NCBI RefSeq assembly: GCF_050268245.1
Contig: NZ_JBNNGK010000007.1
Coordinates: forward strand, 62,001 to 126,000
DNA: 64,000 nt
Reading direction: 5' to 3'
DNA from: JBNNGK01 sp050268245
GTDB lineage: Bacteria; Pseudomonadota; Gammaproteobacteria; Enterobacterales; Enterobacteriaceae
In this document: one piece after another, positions 17,345 to 26,008 of the stretch
Position numbering within the stretch: the first letter of the stretch is position 1
How the letters are laid out: every line of letters starts with the position of its first letter
The notes under the pieces: generated by a model
Database searches by the model: none
Told to the model about the DNA's origin: nothing
Seen by the model: the letters and a program-made list of their open reading frames with translations, nothing else
Position numbers and translations under genes: made by a program

Positions 17345-18364
17345 ATGTCGATCGGTAAAAAACGACGCAGCACCGGCAGGGTTACTTTAGCCGACGTGGC
17401 GCAATTGGCGGGCGTAGGCACCATGACCGTTTCCCGTGCGCTGCGCACACCGGAACAGGTTTCAGACAAGCTAAGAGAGAAAATCGACGCGGCGGTCAGT
17501 GAATTGGGCTACTTACCCAATCTGGCCGCCAGTTCACTGGCATCAGCCTCTTCGTATACCATTGCCATGGTGGTACCGAGTTTCTCGGAATCTGGCTGTG
17601 CGGATATGTTCGCGGGTCTGCAGCGGGTGCTTCAACCGGCGGGTTACCAAATCATGTTGGCCGAATCTCAGCATCATCTGGAGCGCGAAGAACAACTGCT
17701 GGAAACGCTGCTATCGTATAATTTGGCGGCAGCGGTATTGCTCAGTGTCGAGCATTCACCGAACACCCGTCACGCATTGCAGGCAGCAAAAATACCGGTG
17801 GTGGAAATCGGCGCGATACGCGCCGATCCGATCGATATGAACATCGGCATTGATTACGTTGCGGCCATGTATCAGTTAACGCAAACCTTAATCGCCAGCG
17901 GCTACCAAAACATCGGTCTGTTGTGCGCCAATCAGGAGCAATGGATTTTCCAGCAGCACCTGCAAGGTTGGCATAAGGCGCTACTTCGCCAGCATATGTC
18001 ACCGCACCGGGTGATTAACGCCGCCGAACCGGCCAGTTTTAGCACCGGCGCGCAGCAGTTGCCGGAATTCCTGCTCGCCTGGCCGGAGCTGGACGCACTG
18101 GTTTGCGCGTCGGATGAGTTAGCCTGCGGGGCGCTGTACGAATGCCAGCGTCGCCATATCAAGGTGCCTGAGCAATTGGCGGTAGTCGGCTTCGGTAATA
18201 GCGACGTCAGCCGAGTCTGTCAGCCCACGCTAACGACCATGACGGTTCCACATAAAGAGATGGGTATTCAGGCGGGTAAAGCGCTACTGGCGCGGCTGAA
18301 CGGTGAGAATTGGTTGCCAGAAGGATCGCTGCCTTCCACGCTGTGTCGCCGGGCGAGCGGCTAA
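17345..18364 (+). CDS. LacI-family transcriptional regulator of the PTS locus
   Basis: A 339-residue LacI/GalR-family regulator. The helix-turn-helix TLADVAQLAGVGTMTVSRAL lies at residues 14-33, then the hinge LPNLAASSLAS, then a sugar-binding domain of periplasmic-binding-protein type. The GntR-like wording GVGTMTVSRALRTPEQVS places it near gluconate-type repressors. The ATG at 17345 follows AGGA by six bases; the TTG at 17327 is rejected. Divergent from the PTS-transketolase operon, with operators and a CRP site between, so it is probably its local repressor. The effector is unknown. Confidence 0.92.
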   Translation: MSIGKKRRSTGRVTLADVAQLAGVGTMTVSRALRTPEQVSDKLREKIDAAVSELGYLPNLAASSLASASSYTIAMVVPSFSESGCADMFAGLQRVLQPAGYQIMLAESQHHLEREEQLLETLLSYNLAAAVLLSVEHSPNTRHALQAAKIPVVEIGAIRADPIDMNIGIDYVAAMYQLTQTLIASGYQNIGLLCANQEQWIFQQHLQGWHKALLRQHMSPHRVINAAEPASFSTGAQQLPEFLLAWPELDALVCASDELACGALYECQRRHIKVPEQLAVVGFGNSDVSRVCQPTLTTMTVPHKEMGIQAGKALLARLNGENWLPEGSLPSTLCRRASG

Positions 18365-18418
18365 GATAGCCAACGCCGATCGTTAACCGGCATTGGCTGA
18401 TGGCGAACCGTTTAGCTA

Positions 18419-18994
18419 TCAGACCTGTTCAGCATCGCCGTCTGCTTTGCCTTCGCGCGCCAGCGGCTTGCCATAGTCTTGCTCATTGTTGCGCGTCAGC
18501 CACAGCGACAAGGCTTTGAGCGAATCCGGCGTAAATTCATCGCAGCGCGCGGTAATTTCTTCCGGCGTCAGCCAATTCACCTCAACCACTTCTTCCTCTT
18601 GCAAAGCAAACGGGCCGTGCGAGACACAACTAAACAGCGCGCCCCACACGCGGCACTGTTGTTCTTCAAAGTAGAACACCCCATGCTCCGCAAATGGCAC
18701 ACCGGCAATGCCTAATTCTTCTTCCGCCTCACGGCGCGCGGAATCCAATACGTTTTCACCGCTCTGCACCACCCCACCGGCGGTAGCATCCAGGCTGCCT
18801 GGATAGAAATCTTTGGTATCAGTGCGGCGCTGCACCAAAATTCCTCCCATCCCATCATGCACCACAATATAGGTCGCACGATGACGTAGCCGCTCGGCAC
18901 GCATCTGTTGACGACTGGCTTGAGCAACCACTTCATTTTGCTCGTCGACGATATCAACCCACTCGGTATCTGCAGCCTGATCCTGTTCCGCCAT
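18419..18994 (-). CDS. yfcD: Nudix hydrolase YfcD
   Basis: A 191-residue Nudix hydrolase (E. coli YfcD, 180). The Nudix box occupies about residues 73-95 (GGVVQSGE ... RREAEEELG) with the metal-binding REAEEE core. The N-terminal TEWVDIVDEQNEVVAQASR segment and the VWGALFSC segment resemble isopentenyl-diphosphate isomerase-like Nudix proteins; the substrate of YfcD is not established. The ATG at 18994 aligns with the E. coli N-terminus; the frame to 19045 is rejected. The C-terminus is a short acidic extension. Confidence 0.93.
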   Translation of the reverse strand: MAEQDQAADTEWVDIVDEQNEVVAQASRQQMRAERLRHRATYIVVHDGMGGILVQRRTDTKDFYPGSLDATAGGVVQSGENVLDSARREAEEELGIAGVPFAEHGVFYFEEQQCRVWGALFSCVSHGPFALQEEEVVEVNWLTPEEITARCDEFTPDSLKALSLWLTRNNEQDYGKPLAREGKADGDAEQV

Positions 18995-19081
18995 CCTCTG
19001 AACCTTCTCTTTTGGCGCGAGAGTCGTCGCGCACTGGTTGACCAATTGAGTTTTTTCAATGATTCTTATTGTGTGTACAAA

Positions 19082-19633
19082 TTAGTGTGTTAATGCGACC
19101 TCTGCAATAGCCTTGCCGCCTTGCAAAGTGATTACACGTAACATGCCGTCGCTCAACAAACCAAAACTGGCCGGGAAGCCCCCTTTCGGAATACTGACCG
19201 AACCCGGATTAAAACAGTAAATTTCACCCTGCTGCTCCGCTTGGGGTAGATGCGTATGGCCGTAGACCAAAACATCGCCCGCCGATAACGGTGGCCGTGC
19301 GGAAGGATGATAAAGGTGTCCATGGGTTAAAAACAATCGCCTTTTTTGCCATAGTACCTGTTGCCACGGTGCGGTAATGGGGAATGACAGCAACATCTGA
19401 TCAACTTCGCTGTCGCAATTTCCGCGAACGGCAATGATCTTGTCGGCATAGCGATTTAATTGTTCGGCAACCTGCGCCGGCTGATAGTGTTCCGGTAAGG
19501 CATTACGCGGCCCATGATTCAGTAAATCACCCAACAAGATCAGCCAATCGGCACCGCTTTGTTCGAAACGATTTAACACCGCCTCGGCCGCGGATAGCGA
19601 ACCGTGCAGGTCCGAAGCGAATAGCAGCTTCAT
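19082..19633 (-). CDS. yfcE: Metallophosphodiesterase YfcE
   Basis: A 183-residue calcineurin-like phosphodiesterase (E. coli YfcE, 184). Metal ligands visible are Asp8 and His10 in ASDLHGS, the Asp of LLGDLLNHG, Asn of VRGNCDSE, and the histidines of LTHGHL and VYGHTHLP. E. coli YfcE hydrolyses artificial phosphodiesters with Mn; the natural substrate is unknown. Same orientation as yfcD, 87 bp from it. Confidence 0.95.
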   Translation of the reverse strand: MKLLFASDLHGSLSAAEAVLNRFEQSGADWLILLGDLLNHGPRNALPEHYQPAQVAEQLNRYADKIIAVRGNCDSEVDQMLLSFPITAPWQQVLWQKRRLFLTHGHLYHPSARPPLSAGDVLVYGHTHLPQAEQQGEIYCFNPGSVSIPKGGFPASFGLLSDGMLRVITLQGGKAIAEVALTH

Positions 19634-19876
19634 ACATGCTCCTCTAACGAGAGAATAGCCACTATTTTATCGCAGAATCCTGTTGCGACAAGCCGCCAAG
19701 CATAAAGCGCGTGTTTGTGCTGATAGATGTCCTATTTTAACGCAATAGCATCAGACGAATCTGGCATTGCCTGCTATTCTTAGCTGCTATTGTTGATACG
19801 CTTTTAGCTAAACCGTATGCGGCACACACCGCTAAAACGTGTAATGACTTACAGATCACTTACCGCAGGAGGCAAT

Positions 19877-20506
19877 ATGATTGACCTGTATTACGCGCCG
19901 ACGCCTAATGGTCACAAAATCACGCTTTTTTTGGAGGAAGTGGGCTTACCCTACCGTATCCACCCAGTTAATATCAGCGCTGGCGAGCAGTTTAAGCCTG
20001 AATTTTTGGCGGTTTCACCCAACAATAAAATCCCAGCGATTGTCGATCAACAACCGGTAGACGGCGGCGCCCCCATTGCCCTGTTTGAGTCTGGCGAGAT
20101 CCTACTGTATCTGGCGGAAAAAACCGGCAAGCTATTGAGCAACGGCCTGCGCGAACGCGCTGCTACGCTACAGTGGCTGTTCTGGCAGGCGGCGGGGTTT
20201 GGGCCGATGCTCGGGCAAAATCATCACTTCAACCATTATGCTCCGCAGCCGGTGCCTTACGCCATCGAGCGTTATCATCTCGAAACGAAACGCCTGTACG
20301 GCGTGTTGGAAGCCGAGTTGCAAAAACATCCGTACCTGGGCGGTGATAACTACAGCATCGCAGACATCGCGACCTATCCTTGGGTGGTTTCTCATCCTCG
20401 TCAACGGGTGGATTTGGCCGATTATCCCGCGGTACGCAACTGGTTTGAGCGTATCGGCAACCGCCCTGCAACTCAGCGAGCTTACTCGCTGGCAGCAAGC
20501 GCATAA
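19877..20506 (+). CDS. yfcG: Glutathione S-transferase-like disulfide-bond oxidoreductase YfcG
   Basis: A 209-residue GST-fold protein of the Nu class (E. coli YfcG, 215), which binds two glutathione molecules and has disulfide reductase activity. The thioredoxin-like N-domain (1-85) has YYAPTPNGHKITLFLEE with the Asn used for glutathione activation, and ESGEILLYLAEK for the gamma-glutamyl end; the helical C-domain follows. The ATG at 19877 has AGGAGG upstream, which decides it over the frame from 19817. yfcF, its E. coli neighbour, is absent. Confidence 0.94.
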   Translation: MIDLYYAPTPNGHKITLFLEEVGLPYRIHPVNISAGEQFKPEFLAVSPNNKIPAIVDQQPVDGGAPIALFESGEILLYLAEKTGKLLSNGLRERAATLQWLFWQAAGFGPMLGQNHHFNHYAPQPVPYAIERYHLETKRLYGVLEAELQKHPYLGGDNYSIADIATYPWVVSHPRQRVDLADYPAVRNWFERIGNRPATQRAYSLAASA

Positions 20507-20622
20507 CGCTCTCCGCCGGTGGCACATCCCCCGTCTGCCGGCTCCGTTTCCCCTTCTACGTTATCATTTCCTTACTTTCCGTGTATTCTGTGCGCAAATC
20601 ATCAGCCCATGGAGTATCTCAG

Positions 20623-20994
20623 ATGTCATTCAACCAACTCGATGCCATTATCCGTATAAAAAACCTGCGGTTACGTACGTTTATCGGCATTAAGGAAGAA
20701 GAGATCAATAACCGTCAAGATGTCCTGATCAACGTGATAATTCATTATCCGGCGGATAAGGCACGCGACAGTGAAGACATCAGCGACGCGCTCAACTATC
20801 GCACCATTACCAAAGCCATTATTCGTCATGTTGAAGACCATCGCTTCGCTCTGCTGGAAAAATTAACCCAAGATGTGCTCGATATCGTGAAACAACATCC
20901 GTGGGTAACCTATGCTGAAGTAGAGATAGATAAACTTCTGGCCCTGCGTTACGCCGATTCGGTTTCCATGACCATGAGCTATCGCCGGGACTGA
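20623..20994 (+). CDS. folX: Dihydroneopterin triphosphate 2'-epimerase FolX
   Basis: A 123-residue member of the FolB/FolX tunnelling-fold family (E. coli FolX, 120). It epimerises dihydroneopterin triphosphate to the monapterin form, the first step to tetrahydromonapterin. The core RIKNLRLRTFIGIKEEEINNR and the C-terminal EIDKLLALRYADSVSMT match FolX rather than FolB. The ATG at 20623 follows GGAG by eight bases; the frame from 20581 is rejected. Followed closely by yfcH. Confidence 0.96.
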   Translation: MSFNQLDAIIRIKNLRLRTFIGIKEEEINNRQDVLINVIIHYPADKARDSEDISDALNYRTITKAIIRHVEDHRFALLEKLTQDVLDIVKQHPWVTYAEVEIDKLLALRYADSVSMTMSYRRD

Positions 20995-21030
20995 ACGATT
21001 GAGCCTGCTAACCAGGTTTAGGGAGCAGAT

Positions 21031-21939
21031 ATGCGTATCTTGATCACCGGTGCGACCGGGTTAATCGGCAGCAGCCTGACGCAACGACTGCTTGCCCTTT
21101 CCCATCACGTCACCGTACTGACGCGCAATGTGGCGCACGCACGCAATAAATTGGGGGACGGCGACCTTCATTATTGGTCTACCTTGCAGGATAAAAACAC
21201 GCTCGATGGGTTTGATGCCGTCATTAATCTGGCGGGCGAACCGATTGCCGACAAACGGTGGAGCAACACGCAGAAACAACGGCTGTGCCACAGCCGCTGG
21301 GATTTAACCGAACGTTTAACCTCATTGATTAACGCCAGCGAAGCCCCGCCCTCTGTATTCATCTCCGGTTCGGCCGTGGGTTACTACGGCGATCAGGGCC
21401 AGGCGGTGGTCACCGAAGACGAAGCACCGCACGAAGAATTCACCCATCATTTGTGCCAACGCTGGGAATCACTGGCATTACGCGCGCAAAGTGCCGCGAC
21501 GCGGGTCTGTCTGCTGCGTACCGGTGTTGTCTTGGCCGCTAACGGCGGTGCCTTGGCTAAAATGCTGCCCCCTTTCAAACTGGGGCTAGGCGGCCCGATC
21601 GGCGATGGGCGTCAGTATCTGCCTTGGATCCATCTGGACGACATGGTCAACGGCATTCTCTTTCTGCTCGACCACCCGACGCTGCATGGCCCGTTCAATA
21701 TGGTCGCCCCTTATCCGGTACACAATGAACAATTTGCCGCAACCTTGGCGAACGTGCTCGATCGCCCAGCATTTCTGCGCGTTCCAGCATTGATACTCAA
21801 GCTGATGATGGGTGAATCGGCGGTCTTGGTGTTAGGCGGTCAACGCGCCGTGCCGAAACGGTTGGAGGAAGCGGGGTTCAGTTTCCACTATATTGAGTTG
21901 GAACAGGCGTTAGAGGCGGTGATTAACCCACAGACGTAA
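21031..21939 (+). CDS. yfcH: Epimerase-family protein YfcH (SDR39U1)
   Basis: A 302-residue extended-SDR protein (E. coli YfcH, 297) with the nucleotide-binding GATGLIGSSLTQRLL at residues 7-21 and the family's C-terminal DUF1731 domain (about 250-297). The YYGDQG segment carries the catalytic-type Tyr. No reaction is established. Good ribosome-binding site GGGAG. Likely co-transcribed with folX, convergent with the histidine transporter operon. Confidence 0.94.
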   Translation: MRILITGATGLIGSSLTQRLLALSHHVTVLTRNVAHARNKLGDGDLHYWSTLQDKNTLDGFDAVINLAGEPIADKRWSNTQKQRLCHSRWDLTERLTSLINASEAPPSVFISGSAVGYYGDQGQAVVTEDEAPHEEFTHHLCQRWESLALRAQSAATRVCLLRTGVVLAANGGALAKMLPPFKLGLGGPIGDGRQYLPWIHLDDMVNGILFLLDHPTLHGPFNMVAPYPVHNEQFAATLANVLDRPAFLRVPALILKLMMGESAVLVLGGQRAVPKRLEEAGFSFHYIELEQALEAVINPQT

Positions 21940-21969
21940 CCTAGCGGGCGCAACAATGCGCCCGCTAGG
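21940..21969. terminator. Perfect 12-bp hairpin between convergent yfcH and hisP
   Basis: CCTAGCGGGCGC (21940-21951) and GCGCCCGCTAGG (21958-21969) with a six-base loop, starting right at the yfcH stop. No T-tract on either side, so it is a terminator-like or 3'-end protecting structure used by both transcripts. Confidence 0.65.
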
Positions 21970-21973
21970 CCAG

Positions 21974-22747
21974 TTACTTCAATGCGCCGGACAAAAATTG
22001 CTGCAAACGGGGGCTTTTCGGTTGGGTAAAAACCTCCGCAGGGGCGCCTTGTTCTTCTATCACCCCTTGATGCAGGAAAATCACGTGGTTGGAAACATGG
22101 CGCGCGAACTCCATCTCATGCGTCACCACCACCATGGTTTTCCCCTCTTCCGCCAGCTTTTGCATAATACGCAGCACTTCCCCGACCAATTCAGGATCGA
22201 GCGCTGAGGTCGGTTCATCGAAAAGCAACACTTCGGGTTCCATCGCCAACGCACGGGCGATCGATACGCGCTGTTGCTGACCACCGGACAGATGCACCGG
22301 GTATTTGCCTCGCGCCCGCGCATCAATGCCCACTTTATCCAGATAGCGTACCGCGCGATCGCGTGCTTCCGCTTTGCTCAACCCCAGAACCTGAATCGGC
22401 GCTTCCATCACATTTTCTAACACCGTCATGTGGCTCCACAGGTTGAAATGCTGGAACACCATGGTCAGACGCGTACGTAACAGTTGTAACTGTTTTTTGT
22501 CGAAGACGTTTAGCTGGCCATCTTTGTCGCGCACCATGCGAATATTTTCGTTATTCAGGCTAATGGTGCCTTCGCTAGGCTTTTCCAGAAAGTTAATACA
22601 ACGCAAAAAAGTGCTTTTACCCGAGCCTGAAGAGCCAATAATACTGATCACGTCGCCAGCATGCGCTGCCAGCGAGACGCCCTTCAACACTTCATGCTCA
22701 CCATAACGTTTATGCAGTTCTGTGACGGCTAATTTAGTTTCCGACAT
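21974..22747 (-). CDS. hisP: Histidine/lysine-arginine-ornithine ABC transporter ATPase HisP
   Basis: A 257-residue ABC ATPase almost identical to E. coli HisP. Walker A GSSGSGKST at 38-46, the Q-loop VFQHFNLWSHMT, the signature LSGGQQQRVSIARALA and Walker B VLLFDEPTSALD are all present. It drives uptake of histidine and basic amino acids through HisQ-HisM. The ATG at 22747 gives the family length; a TTG at 22768 overlapping the hisM stop is possible but adds residues not in the family. Confidence 0.97.
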   Translation of the reverse strand: MSETKLAVTELHKRYGEHEVLKGVSLAAHAGDVISIIGSSGSGKSTFLRCINFLEKPSEGTISLNNENIRMVRDKDGQLNVFDKKQLQLLRTRLTMVFQHFNLWSHMTVLENVMEAPIQVLGLSKAEARDRAVRYLDKVGIDARARGKYPVHLSGGQQQRVSIARALAMEPEVLLFDEPTSALDPELVGEVLRIMQKLAEEGKTMVVVTHEMEFARHVSNHVIFLHQGVIEEQGAPAEVFTQPKSPRLQQFLSGALK

Positions 22748-22764
22748 GATTTTATTCCCGTCAT

Positions 22765-23472
22765 TCAACGTTGAGTCACATGCACCATCCAGCGTTTTTC
22801 CGCCTTGCGGAACAGACTGATTAGCACATAAGAAATCACCAGATATAACACCGCCGCGATGCCAAACGCGTAAAAGGGCTGATAGGTTGCCGCATTAATG
22901 TCACGCGCCACTTTTAACAAGTCGGGAACCGTTGCGGTAAATGCCAGCGCGGTGGAGTGCAGCATCAAAATCACCTCATTGCTGTAAGCCGGCAACGCAC
23001 TGCGTAGTGCGGAAGGCAAAATAATGCAGCGATACATTTTAAAACGCGAAAAACCATAAGCATTGGCGGCCTCAATCTCACCGTGCGGCACCGCACGGAT
23101 TGCCCCGGCGAAAATCTCGGTGGTATAGGCGCAGGTATTAAGCGTCAGTGCCAAAATGGTGCAATTCAGCCCGCTGCGGAAAAAAGCGTTAAGCAATTCG
23201 GTGCCACGTACCACCTCCAGGCTATACATGCCGGAGTAAAACACCAGCAACTGAACATACAATGGCGTGCCGCGAAAAATATAGGTATACAACCACACCG
23301 GGAAACGCACCCAGCGTAACGGCGAGACTCGCGCCACCGCCATCGGAATCGACAGCAGCCCCCCCATGATCACGGAGGCAATCAACAACCACAAGGTGAC
23401 TGCCACGCCGGTGAAACGATAACCGTCGCTCCACAACAGCGCTTGCCAATACTGTTGCACGATCTCAATCAT
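22765..23472 (-). CDS. hisM: Histidine ABC transporter permease HisM
   Basis: A 235-residue inner-membrane permease (E. coli HisM, 238), five predicted membrane segments, with the HisM-type N-terminus MIEIVQQYWQALLW and the EAA loop EIEAANAYGFSRFKMYRCIILP that contacts the ATPase. Overlaps hisQ by four bases (ATGA), so translation is coupled. Forms the heterodimeric channel with HisQ. Confidence 0.97.
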   Translation of the reverse strand: MIEIVQQYWQALLWSDGYRFTGVAVTLWLLIASVIMGGLLSIPMAVARVSPLRWVRFPVWLYTYIFRGTPLYVQLLVFYSGMYSLEVVRGTELLNAFFRSGLNCTILALTLNTCAYTTEIFAGAIRAVPHGEIEAANAYGFSRFKMYRCIILPSALRSALPAYSNEVILMLHSTALAFTATVPDLLKVARDINAATYQPFYAFGIAAVLYLVISYVLISLFRKAEKRWMVHVTQR

Positions 23473-24155
23473 AGTTCGGCCCTCTTGACGCCCAGTGAAT
23501 AACGCCGTTCAAGCCACCACAACACGCCATTGGAAACAGTGGTAAAAATCAGATAAACCACTCCAGCCACAATGGCGTAAAAGAAGGGCTGATAAGTGCC
23601 TTTACCCGCCAGTTGCGTCGCTTTCACCACATCATTGAGCCCCAAAATCGACACCAATGCGGTGGCTTTCAGCATCACTTGCCAGTTATTGCCGATACCG
23701 GGCAAGGCAAAACGCATCATTGCCGGAAACAAGATACGGCGAAAAATCTGCCCGTTGCTAAAACCGTAGGCGGTTGCCGCTTCGATTTGCCCGCGCGGCA
23801 CCGCCATATAGGCGCCACGAAAAGTTTCGGTGAAATATGCCCCATAAATAAAGCCCAAGGTGATAATACCGGCGCTAAGAGGATCGATATCGATCTGCGA
23901 CAAGCCTATCGCCTCCGTCACGCTGTTCAAGGCGATTTGCACCCCGTAGAAGATCAGCAACATCAACACCAGATCGGGGACGCCGCGAATCAGGGTGGTA
24001 TACATGCCAAACACGGTAGCAATCAGGGGGTTTTGAGAGAGTTTACCGCCAGCGCCGATCAGACCAATCACCACCGCCAGTAGTACAGAACTGAGCGCCA
24101 GCTCCAACGTGACCAGAGCGCCCTCGAATATCAGTTGGGAGTAGCCTTGCAGCAT
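23469..24155 (-). CDS. hisQ: Histidine ABC transporter permease HisQ
   Basis: A 228-residue permease, the E. coli HisQ length, with a polar-amino-acid transport membrane domain. Conserved TLIRGVPDLVLMLLIFYG and the EAA loop QIEAATAYGFSNGQIFRR are visible. Second gene of the hisJ-hisQ-hisM-hisP operon. Confidence 0.97.
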   Translation of the reverse strand: MLQGYSQLIFEGALVTLELALSSVLLAVVIGLIGAGGKLSQNPLIATVFGMYTTLIRGVPDLVLMLLIFYGVQIALNSVTEAIGLSQIDIDPLSAGIITLGFIYGAYFTETFRGAYMAVPRGQIEAATAYGFSNGQIFRRILFPAMMRFALPGIGNNWQVMLKATALVSILGLNDVVKATQLAGKGTYQPFFYAIVAGVVYLIFTTVSNGVLWWLERRYSLGVKRAEL

Positions 24156-24227
24156 TTACTTCATCCTGTCGTCATTGGGCATAACCTGGGGGCAATGCCC
24201 CCAGGATGGATGCAGTCGTGCGCGGGG

Positions 24228-25010
24228 TTAGCCGCCGTAGACGTCAAAATCGAAGTATTTTTTCGCAAAGTTGTCGTAAGTGCCGTCTTCACGCATCTCG
24301 GCAAAGGCTTTATCGAGCGCTGCTTTCAGCTCGGTATCGGTTTTACGCAAGCCCATACCGGTGCCGACGCCAAAGAATTTATCGTCTTTCACCGCTTCAC
24401 CGGCGAAAGCGTAATTTTTACCCGGCGGTTGTTTGAGGAAACCGTCACTGCCAGCCACTTCATCCTGGAAAGCGGCATCAATCCGCCCCGAAGCCAGATC
24501 GGCGTAAACCAGATCCTGATTCTGGTAAGGTACGACGGTTACTCCCTTAGGCTGCCAGTACGCATTAGCATAAGATTCTTGCGTCGTGCCCTGCAGCACA
24601 CCGACGCTTTTTCCTTTCAGCGACTCTACCGTCGGCAGGATGGTCGATCCTTTTTGCGCAATCAGGCGCGAGTTAGCAGCATACAATTTGTCGGTAAAGG
24701 CAATTTCCTGCTGACGTTTCTCGGTAATCGACAGCGAGGAGATAATAGCGTCAATTTTTTTGGCTTTCAGTGATGGGATCAGGGCATCGAAATCACTCTC
24801 GACAAAGGTGCACTGCGTATTGATACGTTTGCACAGCTCTTTGGCCAGATCGATGTCGAACCCAACCAATTCACCTTTGGCATTCTTGGATTCAAAGGGT
24901 GCGTAGGTGGGATCGGTGCCGATCTTGAGCGTAGCTGGAATAGCGGCATAAGCGCTGCTGGCCGCAGCCAGCGCTATCGCCAAAGGAAGAGCTAAAAAAC
25001 GCTTGTTCAT
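24228..25010 (-). CDS. hisJ: Periplasmic histidine/basic amino acid binding protein HisJ
   Basis: A 260-residue solute-binding protein with a signal peptide (cleavage after about Ala22, AYA), mature start AIPATLKIGTDPTYAPFESK. The disulfide pair CKRINTQC is conserved. Sequence features of both E. coli HisJ (TFVE, AAFQDEVA) and ArgT (SDFDALIPSLK, NQDLVY) occur, and only one such gene is present where E. coli has two, so it may serve both histidine and lysine/arginine/ornithine. It heads the operon and is followed by hisQ. Confidence 0.94.
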   Translation of the reverse strand: MNKRFLALPLAIALAAASSAYAAIPATLKIGTDPTYAPFESKNAKGELVGFDIDLAKELCKRINTQCTFVESDFDALIPSLKAKKIDAIISSLSITEKRQQEIAFTDKLYAANSRLIAQKGSTILPTVESLKGKSVGVLQGTTQESYANAYWQPKGVTVVPYQNQDLVYADLASGRIDAAFQDEVAGSDGFLKQPPGKNYAFAGEAVKDDKFFGVGTGMGLRKTDTELKAALDKAFAEMREDGTYDNFAKKYFDFDVYGG

Positions 25011-25312
25011 ACATTTCCCTCAAATTGATTTTATCGATGTCACTACGGACATTATTTCCCCACCAAATCAATTTGCAGTAATCGTGCCACATTGCTTGCG
25101 ACAGTCGGAGGGAACGGCTCCGAGCGCCACAAAACTGTTTCCGGGGACGATAACCGCAAAATTAAACCGACCATTTAGGGTCGCGCTACGGGCTACAACG
25201 CTATGCCAGCGCCATGAAACAGTGTGCGTGGTGACGAGGGATCATTATGGTGCATTCATTGTGCTAATACAGTGCGTTGTTGCACAAATGTGCCAATTTG
25301 GGGATTTTTTTG
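25011..25312. promoter_or_regulatory. hisJ promoter region
   Basis: 302 bp between ubiX and hisJ without a supportable gene; it must hold the hisJ promoter. A small hairpin CGGAG-GGAACGG-CTCCG sits near 25107-25123. I see no operator I can name. Confidence 0.45.
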
Positions 25313-25885
25313 TTAATTAGCGCCTTGCCAACGGGTGAACAAATCTTGCGGTAATTCGATATCGAACTGATCGATAACGCGATTTACCGTTTGATTGATA
25401 ATGTCGTCAACGCACGTGGGCTGATGATAAAAAGCGGGTACCGGCGGCATGATCAATGCGCCCATCTCGGCGGCCTGAGTCATCAAACGTAAATGCCCCA
25501 GATGCAGCGGAGTTTCCCGCACGCACAGTACTAAACGGCGGCGTTCCTTCAATACCACATCGGCGGCGCGGGTTAGCAGACCGTCACTGTAACTGTTGAC
25601 GATGCCCGATAACGTTTTGATAGAACAAGGTAAGATCACCATGCCCAGCGTTTTGAATGAACCGGAGGAAATACTGGCGGCAATATCACGCGCATCATGC
25701 ACCACGTCAGCCAACGCCTGAACTTCACGTAGGCTAAAGGGCGTTTCCAGCGCTAAGGTCTGCCTTGCGGCATTGCTCATCACCAAATGGGTTTCTACAT
25801 CGGCGACACCGCGTAAAACCTGTAACAACCGAACGCCATAGATAGCGCCGCTGGCACCGGAAATGCCGATGATGAGTCGTTTCAT
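25313..25885 (-). CDS. ubiX: Flavin prenyltransferase UbiX
   Basis: A 190-residue flavin prenyltransferase (E. coli 189). It joins dimethylallyl phosphate to FMN to make the prenylated cofactor of the decarboxylase UbiD in ubiquinone synthesis. N-terminal Rossmann-like GISGASGAIYGVRLLQ and the PCSIKTLSGI and ERRRLVLCVRETPLH segments are conserved. The ATG at 25885 (MKRLIIGISGASG) is the family start; the frame from 25987 is rejected. Downstream of purF, as in the E. coli cvpA-purF-ubiX operon. Confidence 0.96.
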   Translation of the reverse strand: MKRLIIGISGASGAIYGVRLLQVLRGVADVETHLVMSNAARQTLALETPFSLREVQALADVVHDARDIAASISSGSFKTLGMVILPCSIKTLSGIVNSYSDGLLTRAADVVLKERRRLVLCVRETPLHLGHLRLMTQAAEMGALIMPPVPAFYHQPTCVDDIINQTVNRVIDQFDIELPQDLFTRWQGAN

Positions 25886-26008
25886 GAGGGTGTCTCTGCC
25901 AAAAAATTGTAAGGATCTGGCAAACTTTGCCGTAATGGCGTGGGATAAGCAAGTCAGGGAAGGTGAATGCACCGCGGCGGACGCCACAGTGCATTGATTT
26001 AACGCGGC

